DNA from: Lachnospiraceae bacterium UBA2864
GTDB lineage: Bacteria > Bacillota > Clostridia > Lachnospirales > Lachnospiraceae
NCBI GenBank assembly: GCA_002350525.1
Contig: DEFA01000022.1
Location: 133,684 to 197,683 of the forward strand
Length of the DNA: 64,000 nucleotides
Direction: 5' to 3'
The first letter of the stretch is position 1, and each line of letters begins with the position of its first letter. A model generated the notes under the pieces. The model saw only the letters and a list, made by a program, of their open reading frames with translations. It did no database searches and was not told the DNA's origin. Of this stretch, positions 36,596-44,733 are shown one piece after another. Made by a program: the position numbers and the translations under genes.

Positions 36596-37924
36596 ATGAG
36601 TGAAATATTCAGTAACGTTCCGGTTATAAAGTATGAGGGACCGGACAGTAAGAACCCTTTTGCATTTAAGTATTATGATCCGGAGAAAGTAATACTCGGA
36701 AAGAAGATGAAGGAGCATCTTCCGTTCGCGATGGCCTGGTGGCATAATCTCGGTGCAAACGGAGTTGATATGTTCGGACGAGGAACTATCGATAAAAGAT
36801 TCGGAGCTGCTGAAGAAGGAACGATGGAGCATGCAAAGGCTAAGGTTGATGCGGGAATAGAATTCATGCAGAAGCTTGGTATAGAGTATTACTGTTTCCA
36901 TGATGTGGATCTTGTTCCGGAAGCTGACGATATTAATGAGACTAACAGAAGACTTGATGAGCTTACGGATTATCTCAAGGAGAAGACAGAAGGAACAAAC
37001 ATCAAGTGTCTTTGGGGAACAGCTAACATGTTCAGTAATCCTCGTTTTATGAACGGTGCGGGCAGTACTAACAATGTAGACGTATACTGCTTTGCGGCTG
37101 CACAGGTTAAGAAGGCTATTGAACTTACGGTAAAGCTTGGTGGTAAGGGTTATGTATTCTGGGGAGGACGTGAAGGTTATGAGACTCTTCTCAATACGGA
37201 AGTTAAGCTTGAACAGGAGAACATTGCGAATCTTATGAAGATGGCACGTGACTACGGAAGAAGCATAGGATTCGAAGGAACATTCCTTATCGAGCCTAAG
37301 CCGAAGGAACCGATGAAGCATCAGTATGATTATGATGCCGCAACAGCTATCGGATTCCTTAGACAGTACGGCCTTGATAAAGATTTCAAGATGAACATCG
37401 AAGCAAATCATGCAACTCTTGCAGGACATACATTCCAGCATGAACTCAGGATCAGCCGTATAAATGATATGCTCGGCTCGATAGATGCCAACCAGGGCGA
37501 TGTCATGCTCGGATGGGATACGGACTGCTTCCCAAGTAATGTATATGATACAACTCTTGCGATGTATGAGATCGTTAAGAACGGCGGACTTCCTGTCGGT
37601 ATTAACTTTGACTCCAAGAACAGACGTCCAAGCAATACTTATGAAGATATGTTCCATGCATTTATCCTCGGTATGGATTCCTTTGCACTTGGACTTATCA
37701 AGGCGGCTGAGATCATTGAAGACGGCCGTATAGAAGGATTTGTTGATAAGAAGTATGAGAGCTTTAAATCAGAGCTCGGACAGAAGATAAGAAAGGGAGA
37801 AACAACTCTCGAAGAACTTGCGGCAAGAGCTGCAGAACTTAAGGCTCCTGAAAATCCTATATCAGGTCAGCAGGAGTATCTGGAAGGAGTGCTTAATAAC
37901 ATCATCCTTTCGGGAATTAAATAG
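36596..37924 (+). CDS. xylA: Xylose isomerase
   Basis: A 442-residue class II xylose isomerase (D-xylose to D-xylulose). Diagnostic segments are FHDVDLVPE with the catalytic His and Asp, WGGREGYE, EPKPKEPMKHQYDYD, the metal site around ANHATLAGH and GWDTDCFP, and NFDSKNRR. The length fits the family (about 440). GGAGGT lies 7 bases before the ATG. No xylulokinase or xylose transporter is nearby, so it works as an orphan. Codon use indicates high expression. Confidence 0.97.
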   Translation: MSEIFSNVPVIKYEGPDSKNPFAFKYYDPEKVILGKKMKEHLPFAMAWWHNLGANGVDMFGRGTIDKRFGAAEEGTMEHAKAKVDAGIEFMQKLGIEYYCFHDVDLVPEADDINETNRRLDELTDYLKEKTEGTNIKCLWGTANMFSNPRFMNGAGSTNNVDVYCFAAAQVKKAIELTVKLGGKGYVFWGGREGYETLLNTEVKLEQENIANLMKMARDYGRSIGFEGTFLIEPKPKEPMKHQYDYDAATAIGFLRQYGLDKDFKMNIEANHATLAGHTFQHELRISRINDMLGSIDANQGDVMLGWDTDCFPSNVYDTTLAMYEIVKNGGLPVGINFDSKNRRPSNTYEDMFHAFILGMDSFALGLIKAAEIIEDGRIEGFVDKKYESFKSELGQKIRKGETTLEELAARAAELKAPENPISGQQEYLEGVLNNIILSGIK

Positions 37925-37955
37925 TTTAACCTATGGTTATTTTTCAACTTCTCCC

Positions 37956-37982
37956 AGCCCCGCTTCGGCGGGGCTTTTTTTC
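37956..37982 (+). terminator. Strong terminator after xylA
   Basis: AGCCCCGC-TTCG-GCGGGGCT followed by seven T. Confidence 0.96.
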
Positions 37983-37984
37983 AG

Positions 37985-38166
37985 GTTGAGACTGACAGGT
38001 GATCCCGCTGTATCCGCTTTAGGTAAAGACGGCAATACCGTCCATGGTGGGAATGATAGTCAGTACCGTATATTCCATGACGGACATATACTTTGTGGTA
38101 AAGCTGAAGGATGAAGATATGGTTCTGGTTAATGCGACAGAAGGAAATGTGGTACTTCTCAAATAG
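37985..38166 (+). pseudogene. Fusion relic: MATE N-terminus joined to phosphotransferase C-terminus
   Basis: Bases 37987-38105 align colinearly with the start of the intact MATE gene (30492-30610), with one inserted base near 38005. From 38035 the frame reads IPSMVGMIVSTVYSMTDIYF, then VVKLKDEDMVLVNATEGN and a stop at 38164. The second half matches residues 795-815 of the intact phosphotransferase (KLKDGDTVLVNAAEGS). The join falls at AAAGCT, present at both corresponding places in the intact genes. So a second MATE-phosphotransferase pair once stood here and lost about 3.6 kb between short repeats. Confidence 0.85.
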
Positions 38167-38206
38167 TGTTTATTGTGATATCATATCGAGTTAGATTAGT
38201 CTAACT
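38156..38206 (+). promoter_or_regulatory. pepC promoter with iron box
   Basis: TTCTCA (38156-38161), 17 bases, TATCAT (38179-38184), then AGTTAGA-TTAG-TCTAACT at 38189-38206, a perfect copy of the recurrent palindrome 4 bases after the -10. The -35 lies in the end of the fusion relic. Confidence 0.65.
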
Positions 38207-38226
38207 ACAGGAGGATATGAAACATA

Positions 38227-39567
38227 ATGAATAAAGAAATAAGTTTTGAAGATATCAAAGATTTTGAAGAAGACTTTAGTAAGGATAGAGCAAATACTCT
38301 TGCAATGAATGCTGCAACATCAAACGGCATTAATGCCGCAGCGATGAGTCATGAGGCAAAGGCTGTAAACCAGTTTGGGTTCTCCGTTGAAGTTGAAGCA
38401 GGAAAGGTATGCAACCAGAAACAGTCGGGACGATGCTGGATGTTTGCATCATACAATGTTATGAGACTTGAGATAATGAAGAAGCTTAATATAGAGAATA
38501 TGGAACTTAGCCAGAATTATCCGCTGTTCTATGATAAGCTTGAGAAGGCCAATCATTTCCTTGAGAATATGCTTGACGTAATAGATGAACCACTCGACAG
38601 CAGAGTTGTGAGCTTTCTTCTGACTGATCCTATGGGGGACGGTGGACAGTGGGATATGTTCAGAAGTCTTGTGGCAAAGTATGGTGTTGTACCAAAGGAG
38701 GTTATGCCTGAAACAACTGCATCAAGTGCTACAAGAGAACTGGATACATATCTTACTACAAAACTTCGCGAATTTGCGTCTCAGTTCAGAAAGAAGTATG
38801 CAGCCGGTGTATCTCTTGATGATCTCAGGACTGACAAAAAAGAAATGATGAAGGTTATCTACCGCATGTTGGTTATCGCACTTGGAAAGCCGCCTGTACG
38901 CTTTACATGGGAGACCAGAGATAAGGATAAGAAGTTTATCAAGGTGGCAGATATAACACCGCAGGACTTCTTCAAGGAATATGTTGGATGGAATCTGGAT
39001 GATTATATAACAGTCATCAATGCACCTACGAAGGATAAGCCTTACGGAAAGACTTACACAGTGCAGTATCTTGGAAATGTAAGAGAAGGAGCATATCCGG
39101 TCAAGTATCTGAATCTTCCGATGGATGATTTAAGAGATCTGGCTATAAAGCAGCTGAAGGATGGAAAAGCTGTATGGTTCGGAAGTGATGTGGGACAGTT
39201 CTCTGATAGAAAGGGAGGATACCTTACATCAGATATTCTGAAAGTTGATGAACTCTTTAATACAGAATTTGGAATGACAAAAGAGGAGCGTCTTGACTAT
39301 GGAGACAGCATGATGACCCATGCTATGGTTATAACCGGAGTAGATCTGGATGACGAAGATAAGCCGATCAGATGGAAGGTTGAAAACAGCTGGGGAGAAG
39401 ATGTCGGAGAAAAAGGCTTCTATGTAATGGATGATAAGTGGTTTGGAGAGTACGCATTTCAGATTCTTTTAGAGAGAAAGTATCTGTCTGAAGAACAGAA
39501 GGCCGCTTTTGATACAGCACCGATAGTACTTAAGCCATGGGATCCGATGGGGAGTCTGGCAATTTAA
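38227..39567 (+). CDS. pepC: Aminopeptidase C (bleomycin hydrolase family)
   Basis: A 446-residue cysteine peptidase of family C1B. The active Cys is in KQSGRCWMFAS near residue 67, His in MTHAMVITGVD near 363, and Asn in VENSWGE near 387. The family forms cytosolic hexamers that trim peptides and can hydrolyse bleomycin. Length is normal. CAGGAGG stands 12 bases before the ATG. The iron box in its promoter is unexpected for a housekeeping peptidase and may point to a role under iron limitation. Confidence 0.95.
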   Translation: MNKEISFEDIKDFEEDFSKDRANTLAMNAATSNGINAAAMSHEAKAVNQFGFSVEVEAGKVCNQKQSGRCWMFASYNVMRLEIMKKLNIENMELSQNYPLFYDKLEKANHFLENMLDVIDEPLDSRVVSFLLTDPMGDGGQWDMFRSLVAKYGVVPKEVMPETTASSATRELDTYLTTKLREFASQFRKKYAAGVSLDDLRTDKKEMMKVIYRMLVIALGKPPVRFTWETRDKDKKFIKVADITPQDFFKEYVGWNLDDYITVINAPTKDKPYGKTYTVQYLGNVREGAYPVKYLNLPMDDLRDLAIKQLKDGKAVWFGSDVGQFSDRKGGYLTSDILKVDELFNTEFGMTKEERLDYGDSMMTHAMVITGVDLDDEDKPIRWKVENSWGEDVGEKGFYVMDDKWFGEYAFQILLERKYLSEEQKAAFDTAPIVLKPWDPMGSLAI

Positions 39568-39579
39568 TATGAATTTTTT

Positions 39580-39621
39580 AGTCGATAAGTATATCTTGAA
39601 AGTATGCTTATCGGCTTTTTT
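39580..39621 (+). terminator. Terminator after pepC
   Basis: GTCGATAAGTATA pairs with TATGCTTATCGGC around a 9-base loop, followed by TTTTTT. Confidence 0.85.
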
Positions 39622-39645
39622 GCTTGATAATAAAGAGAAATATTT

Positions 39646-39696
39646 TTGCAACTCATTCGGTTATGTGTTACTATATGGAGTTAGACAAACTTAACT
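39646..39696 (+). promoter_or_regulatory. Promoter with iron-box-like operator before the GNAT operon
   Basis: TTGCAA (39646-39651), 17 bases, TACTAT (39669-39674), then AGTTAGA-CAAA-CTTAACT (39679-39696), two mismatches from the best copies. The 4-base distance from -10 to palindrome equals that at 716 and 38189. Confidence 0.55.
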
Positions 39697-39723
39697 ATAT
39701 GAATATATATGAGGTGTGCGCAA

Positions 39724-40341
39724 ATGAAAAAATTAAAAGGTTTAACTCCAAAAGAAGTAGAGAATATATCGCGTCAGGTTGCGGATGCGTTTTATGACTA
39801 TAAATATAATGAAGCAGATCAGGGACTTATTAAATATATAAAAAGCAGAGAAGATATGTTCACCTATATGAATGCTATTGTTCAGGCAGCATATAAATCG
39901 GGCATGTTGTATACCACATCCGATAATCAGGAAGGATATCTGATGCTATCGGGAGAAGGAGTTGGCAGAGTCGGATTTTTTGATGGTATGAAAATGATCG
40001 GGGCAGAGAAGAAGGCACTTGGCGGATTCAAAAATATGAAAAACTTTATTAAAGCCTGTTTTTCTGAAGGGAATACTATTGAAATGAGAATGCGTAAAGC
40101 TAAGAGAAAATTCCTCAGAATAGAAATGCTTGCAGTAAGACCTGAATATCAGGGGCAGGGGTTCATGAGGTCTATGCTCGAACAGGTTTATAAGGTGGCA
40201 GATAAAAAGGGTGTGCCTGTAATCCTTGATACAGATGATAAGGATAAAAGTGACAGGTACCAGCATTTGGGAATGAAACTGGATCGTGTCAGAAATTGTG
40301 GTGAAAGATTTCATATGTATGATCTGATTCGAGAGATATAG
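39724..40341 (+). CDS. GNAT-family N-acetyltransferase
   Basis: About 205 residues. The acetyl-CoA site is LRIEMLAVRPEYQGQGFMRS (about 138-157, QxxGxG type), and a late strand contains VPVILDTDDK. The N-terminal half is family-specific, with KSGMLYTTSDNQEGYL, and is shared with the paralogue at 42288. The ATG at 39724 lies 7 bases after GAGGTG. An ATG at 39709 precedes that site. It is the first gene of a seven-gene operon. Acceptor unknown. Confidence 0.85.
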   Translation: MKKLKGLTPKEVENISRQVADAFYDYKYNEADQGLIKYIKSREDMFTYMNAIVQAAYKSGMLYTTSDNQEGYLMLSGEGVGRVGFFDGMKMIGAEKKALGGFKNMKNFIKACFSEGNTIEMRMRKAKRKFLRIEMLAVRPEYQGQGFMRSMLEQVYKVADKKGVPVILDTDDKDKSDRYQHLGMKLDRVRNCGERFHMYDLIREI

Positions 40342-40364
40342 CTTAAAAAGGATGGAGAAAAGCA

Positions 40365-40871
40365 ATGGTATGGTATGTGATTTTGATTGAAGCAATAGTA
40401 TTTGCGATTCTTTTTACAACAATCCTATTTGTATCATTTCATGGCGATAAGATGTATAGCGCTGCATGCATACATAATTATCCGCCTGATATACAGGAAG
40501 AATATTTTAAGACTCATGAGAGAATTGAGGTTTCATATAAATCCAATAAGGTCATTCTGGCCAAATCCTGTGGAATACTTATATTTACAACGATTCTATT
40601 TGTATGCGCGATGGTTGCCGGGGCTGATACATTCTGGCAGGGCTTTGGGCTTGCCTTCGGGCTTATGGTATGGATAGGAATGTATGATACGCTGTTCCTG
40701 GATTGGGTGCTTTTTGCAAACGTGAAGATGTTCAGATTGGAAGGAACAGAGCATATGGATAAGGCATATCATCAGAAATGGTTTCATCTTAAGGGAGCAA
40801 TATTCCCGGGACTTGTGTTTGCAATAATACCAGCGGCCATCGTTGGAATACTCGTAAGTTTAATTCGATAG
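40365..40871 (+). CDS. Four-helix membrane protein of unknown function
   Basis: A 168-residue protein with helices at about 3-25, 68-88, 92-115 and 145-166. It contains the segment MYDTLFLDWVLFANV, whose pattern D-x-x-F-x-D-W-V-L-x-x-N recurs in the protein at 44017 (FDVIFFDWVLLCN), so the two are paralogues flanking the operon. No enzymatic motif was recognised. It could be a membrane anchor or small transporter for the operon's product. Confidence 0.75.
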   Translation: MVWYVILIEAIVFAILFTTILFVSFHGDKMYSAACIHNYPPDIQEEYFKTHERIEVSYKSNKVILAKSCGILIFTTILFVCAMVAGADTFWQGFGLAFGLMVWIGMYDTLFLDWVLFANVKMFRLEGTEHMDKAYHQKWFHLKGAIFPGLVFAIIPAAIVGILVSLIR

Positions 40872-40912
40872 TTAATTATAACTACAAAAAAATGTATAAC
40901 GGAGAGTCAAGA

Positions 40913-41557
40913 ATGAATGTATATGTTGCGACGGGAATAATAGGTTTGATCAGCAGCTTTGTAGCTGCGCTTGCGGATGTTCCGCTGGTGAATCCAAAAG
41001 AAAAGTATGATCAGATTCCGGGAAAGCATCCGGTAAAGTGGTGGAGAGATGTGACGGATAAAAGATTTGAGTTATCTTTCTGGCTTTCCTTTCTCGGACA
41101 ACCGGGTACCTATCTTGTTATGTGGATGCTGGCAGTACTTATCTCGAAGAACAGCCCGGGACTGGGACTTGCACTTAAAATAAATACATTTATCGGCTGC
41201 TATACAGGACTATTATGTCATGTTGTTTACTGCATGAAGCCGCTTCTGTATAGACGTCTTTATAAAAAACTTGATGATAAAGAAGTAGAAGAAGCTTTTT
41301 CAGCGTTGGATAAAGTGTCTCAGGTTCCTATGACAATAGGTTTTGTGACATTATGGCTTGTGACAACTATCATTGTGGTAAGTGCAATTATAAATGGATC
41401 ACTAGAAGTACCAAAGATATGTCTGCTGATTAATCCGGTAACTTCTACAGCTTTTCTGTTAATTCTAAAGAAGTGTAATGTCAGGATTATAGGTGCATTA
41501 GGAGTTGGGTTCATGATGTTTTCAATACTTCTTATAATTGCTGGATTTCGGATATAG
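40913..41557 (+). CDS. Multi-helix membrane protein of unknown function
   Basis: About 214 residues with six or seven hydrophobic segments and the loop DKRFELSFWLSFLGQPGTY. The ATG at 40913 stands 6 bases after GGAGAG. An earlier in-frame ATG lacks a site. It resembles uncharacterised Lachnospiraceae membrane proteins (DUF6796-like by memory, unverified). It lies between a small membrane protein and the ATC-hydrolase-like gene in the operon. Confidence 0.72.
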   Translation: MNVYVATGIIGLISSFVAALADVPLVNPKEKYDQIPGKHPVKWWRDVTDKRFELSFWLSFLGQPGTYLVMWMLAVLISKNSPGLGLALKINTFIGCYTGLLCHVVYCMKPLLYRRLYKKLDDKEVEEAFSALDKVSQVPMTIGFVTLWLVTTIIVVSAIINGSLEVPKICLLINPVTSTAFLLILKKCNVRIIGALGVGFMMFSILLIIAGFRI

Positions 41558-41596
41558 TGAGGAAACCATTTATTATAGAAATAAGGGGTGGCAAAA

Positions 41597-42253
41597 ATGG
41601 AAGGGTTAGTGAATAGAGCGATTCGTCGATATTTAAAGAAGCATTATCCCAGAAGCAGGAAAAGGATTATAGCAAGAGCTGAAAGAATTCGCCCGAAGCT
41701 TATGAAGAAAGCACCTGATATGGGAGGAAAGGAAAATTCTCTGGCAGGTAACCTTAATATGTTTATTTTGTTTCTTTCCTACTACGAAGCAACCAATCAT
41801 AGAATGGCGGGAGAAGCGATAGATGAGATTATAGAAGATATATATAAACACATGAAAGTTTTTAACAGAGTTTTGGATATAAATAATAAGAGTATTCTTA
41901 AGCTGTTAAGAAAGTATCTGTATAGAAGTTATCAAAAGTACGCTGACCTGGTTGAGGAGAAGAGGAAACATGGGCAGTGGATGGATACATGGGGAATGAT
42001 AGTTAATCCTAATAAGGATGATAGAGGATTTGCGTTTACTCTTGTTGGATGTCCGCTGGTTGAATATGCAAAGAAATATGGATATATGGAGCTTATGCCA
42101 CATATGTGTGCACTTGACCATTCATATGCAAAGCTGATGCATGCAAAACTTATCAGAACGCATACAGTTGCAACGGGAGCTGATTCTTGTGATTACTGGT
42201 ATGTTCCGGATAGGAGTAAATTGGCAAAAAACTATAAAGGTGTGATTGTGTAA
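41597..42253 (+). CDS. ATC-hydrolase family protein
   Basis: A 218-residue protein and the most typical family member in the window. It has GGKENSLAGNLNMFILFLSY near the N-terminus, DTWGMIVNPN, then VGCPLVEYAKKYGYMELMPH, an AKLIRTHTVATGADSCDYW ending and VPDRSK. The conserved Cys, His and Asp pattern suggests a hydrolase active site, as in the enzyme that opens 2-aminothiazoline-4-carboxylate. ATG 41597 follows AAGGGG by 8 bases. Its place in an iron-box operon with acetyltransferases and an esterase is notable. Confidence 0.85.
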   Translation: MEGLVNRAIRRYLKKHYPRSRKRIIARAERIRPKLMKKAPDMGGKENSLAGNLNMFILFLSYYEATNHRMAGEAIDEIIEDIYKHMKVFNRVLDINNKSILKLLRKYLYRSYQKYADLVEEKRKHGQWMDTWGMIVNPNKDDRGFAFTLVGCPLVEYAKKYGYMELMPHMCALDHSYAKLMHAKLIRTHTVATGADSCDYWYVPDRSKLAKNYKGVIV

Positions 42254-42287
42254 GAATCTGCGGATATTGGGTTAAGGAGAAGAATAG

Positions 42288-42926
42288 ATGAGGGTAGATA
42301 AGGTATCAAAGCGTGAGCTGCGAATGATTGGGGATGCTTTCGCTGATTTTGAATATGCAGCAGGAGAATCGGGGCTTGCCGGTATCTGTAAGGGAAAGAG
42401 AGCGGTAAGTGACTTTATCTATATGTATTCTATAGGGGCGTATAAAGCTCATATGTTATATACGACAAGTGAGAGACATGAAGCTTTTTTAGCCATGGCA
42501 CGAAATGATACAAAGATTCCGGGAGTATATATCAGATATTCAATAGGATCATTTTTGAAAAGCCTTGATATGAAAGAGGCGATGAAAAGACTGCTCAAAT
42601 TTCCTAAAATGAGCAGATCATATGCAGAGATGCTGAAGAAAAAGAAAGTTCCGTATATTCAGGTAATGATGGTGGCGGTTACAAAACCATATCAGGGGCA
42701 GGGCTATATGAGAAAGCTTCTTGAAATTGCATTTGAAGAAGGCAGAAAACATAATATGCCGGTATATCTTAATACGGACGCAAAACTTAAAAGAGATAAA
42801 TATGAGCATATAGGAATGAAGTGTGTTAATGAGCATAGATTCTCGGATGACATTGTTCTGTATGATCTGGTTTACGAACCTGAAACACTGAGAAAAGAAT
42901 GGGAAAGTGAAGCTGTTCTTCGTTGA
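42288..42926 (+). CDS. GNAT-family N-acetyltransferase
   Basis: A 212-residue paralogue of the gene at 39724, with the acetyl-CoA loop VAVTKPYQGQGYMRKL near residues 127-142 and the family-specific KAHMLYTTSERHEAFL. AAGGAG precedes the ATG. Two related acetyltransferases in one operon suggest that two similar amines, or two sites in one molecule, are modified. Confidence 0.85.
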   Translation: MRVDKVSKRELRMIGDAFADFEYAAGESGLAGICKGKRAVSDFIYMYSIGAYKAHMLYTTSERHEAFLAMARNDTKIPGVYIRYSIGSFLKSLDMKEAMKRLLKFPKMSRSYAEMLKKKKVPYIQVMMVAVTKPYQGQGYMRKLLEIAFEEGRKHNMPVYLNTDAKLKRDKYEHIGMKCVNEHRFSDDIVLYDLVYEPETLRKEWESEAVLR

Positions 42927-42961
42927 GATATACATGAACTTACGAAAGGGGATATGGAGAT

Positions 42962-43873
42962 ATGCCGAGTATGCAGGCAAAGATGGTAAGTGGGCTTTTT
43001 AAGATGCTGGGTGTTAATAAAATGCTGGATAAGCAGGGAGAAGAATTTGATAAGCTTCTTGAAAAGTTTAAAGAGAAACAGAAGAAACCGCTTAAAGTAC
43101 CATATAAGAAAATGAGTGAATTCGATATAGAAACTCAGAATATAGAAGGAACAACATGTTATGTAATAAGCAAAAAAGGAGCAAAACCGGATAAAGCAAT
43201 TTTATATTTGTTTGGCGGAGGTTACATATTACCACCTGATCCGGGAGACATTATTCTTTGTGGACAGATGGCTGAGAACTGTAATGCAAAAGTGTGGTTT
43301 CCGCTCTATCCTATGGCACCGGAGCATAGACTGATTGAAACATTGCAAAGTACATTGAAGGTATATCAGGATATTCTGAGTGAATATGATTCTTCAAAAG
43401 TCAGATTCTTTGGAACATCCTCCGGTGGTGGTCAGGCGATGTCTCTTTGTGTATATATTAAACACGAAAAAATAGATGTTCCGCTGCCAAGTAAGCTGGT
43501 GCTTCAATCACCGGGACTTCAGGTACCGCCAAGTGATTCTCAGAGAAAGGAAATGGATAAACGAAGTAAGGTAGATATTATGATTCCACCTCGTTTTTTC
43601 GACAGTATTGCGCCTGTTCTGGCAACAGGGGATGAGGAGTATCTGCTTAGTCCGCTGGTATATGATCTTTCGGGATTTCCGGAGATTGATATTTTCTACG
43701 GAACCAGAGAGGTGATGATAGCTTATCTGAAGGACTTTCAAGGTGCATGTAAAAAGTATGGTGTTAAGCTGAATTCCCATATCGGTAAAGGAATGATGCA
43801 TTGCTGGGGAGCGATGGAGTTTGTTCCGGAAGCGCGTGCAGTAAGACAGGAATACTTTAAGGCTTTAAGCTAG
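42962..43873 (+). CDS. Alpha/beta hydrolase, HSL-type esterase
   Basis: A 303-residue esterase: oxyanion loop YLFGGGYIL near residue 84, nucleophile elbow GTSSGGGQ near 154, acid near 240 (IDIFYGTRE) and His in GKGMMHCWGA near 278. It lies 35 bases after the GNAT. In siderophore pathways esterases release iron by cutting the ligand, and such a role is possible but unproven here. Confidence 0.85.
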   Translation: MPSMQAKMVSGLFKMLGVNKMLDKQGEEFDKLLEKFKEKQKKPLKVPYKKMSEFDIETQNIEGTTCYVISKKGAKPDKAILYLFGGGYILPPDPGDIILCGQMAENCNAKVWFPLYPMAPEHRLIETLQSTLKVYQDILSEYDSSKVRFFGTSSGGGQAMSLCVYIKHEKIDVPLPSKLVLQSPGLQVPPSDSQRKEMDKRSKVDIMIPPRFFDSIAPVLATGDEEYLLSPLVYDLSGFPEIDIFYGTREVMIAYLKDFQGACKKYGVKLNSHIGKGMMHCWGAMEFVPEARAVRQEYFKALS

Positions 43874-44016
43874 ATTGATTATAGAAAAATGAAAGGGAAC
43901 AAAAAGATTTGTAGATATGCTTTCTGTTTATCATACCGATGGATTGCGGACATTGGCTAAACAGCAGAAATAATGATGAAAGAGATTTTGATTTTTTACG
44001 ATAGGAGATAGATTAA

Positions 44017-44517
44017 ATGTTAGTGACAATTTTACTTTCGATAATGATGATGGCAGGGCTTTTCATGCTGTTATGGGGTGGAGTCGGATTTATTCAGGAT
44101 AAGAAGTTCTTTTCGTCGGCTCCGAAGGAGGCTTTGGAGGTGACACCCGATTATATGCCGGAGCGCTTCAAAGGGCAGCATGTGTTAGGTTATATCATGG
44201 TGGTAATCGCATTTGCTCTTATGGGTGGAGCGGTTGTTATCGGAGCATGGAACGGAATAAAGAATGGTTTTACATTCGGACAGTTCTTTATAAGATTCAT
44301 GATCATGCTGCTGGGGCTCAAAGCATTTGATGTTATTTTCTTTGACTGGGTACTTCTCTGCAATCAGGGGTTCGGATTCTTTACCCATTATTATCCGCAG
44401 GTTGGGGCGGTATATAGTCCGAAGCTGTTCGGATACAACAAAAAGACGCATATTACTCATGTGATATGCTTTTTCCCTGCATGTGCACTGCTGGCGTGGA
44501 TATGTACATTGTTATGA
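44017..44517 (+). CDS. Four-helix membrane protein of unknown function
   Basis: A 166-residue protein with helices at about 3-25, 56-78, 90-113 and 146-165. The FDVIFFDWVLLCN segment matches the protein at 40365. AGGAGA precedes the ATG. A 143-base gap separates it from the esterase gene, with no terminator seen, so it probably closes the operon. Function unknown. Confidence 0.72.
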   Translation: MLVTILLSIMMMAGLFMLLWGGVGFIQDKKFFSSAPKEALEVTPDYMPERFKGQHVLGYIMVVIAFALMGGAVVIGAWNGIKNGFTFGQFFIRFMIMLLGLKAFDVIFFDWVLLCNQGFGFFTHYYPQVGAVYSPKLFGYNKKTHITHVICFFPACALLAWICTLL

Positions 44518-44626
44518 GAGAATCTTTATGATATTTAAAGGCTTTAAAAACATTAAATTTCGGATAGATATCGGTTGAGAAAAAACAGATCGGATATCTA
44601 TCCGAAAAAAAACATGTAAAAACATG

Positions 44627-44655
44627 TTGACAAATTATATTGCACACAATATAAT
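44627..44655 (+). promoter_or_regulatory. gpx promoter overlapped by a perfect palindrome
   Basis: TTGACA (44627-44632), 17 bases, TATAAT (44650-44655). ATTATATTG (44634-44642) and CAATATAAT (44647-44655) form exact arms with a CACA spacer, filling the space between the two boxes. It resembles MarR/OhrR-type peroxide sensors' operators, and no such regulator is in the window. Confidence 0.75.
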
Positions 44656-44733
44656 GTAGAAAAAGATAAATCAACATGGAACTATAAGAAGCAACTATCG
44701 GATATATTTAAGATTTAAACGGAGGTATTTAAA

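Noticed and set aside
36578..37657. Long minus-strand open frame (359 codons) opposite xylA
   Set aside because: It lies within the fully convincing xylose isomerase gene, has no ribosome site, and its composition is that of an antisense shadow.
43874..44016. Short frame MKGNKKICRYAFCLSYRWIA near 43890 as a small gene
   Set aside because: 24 codons, AT-rich gap, no ribosome site, no conservation that can be judged.
44561..44604. CGGATAGATATC/GATATCTATCCG hairpin as a plus-strand terminator
   Set aside because: It is followed by A, not T. On the minus strand there would be a T tract, but no minus-strand gene needs it. Left unassigned.
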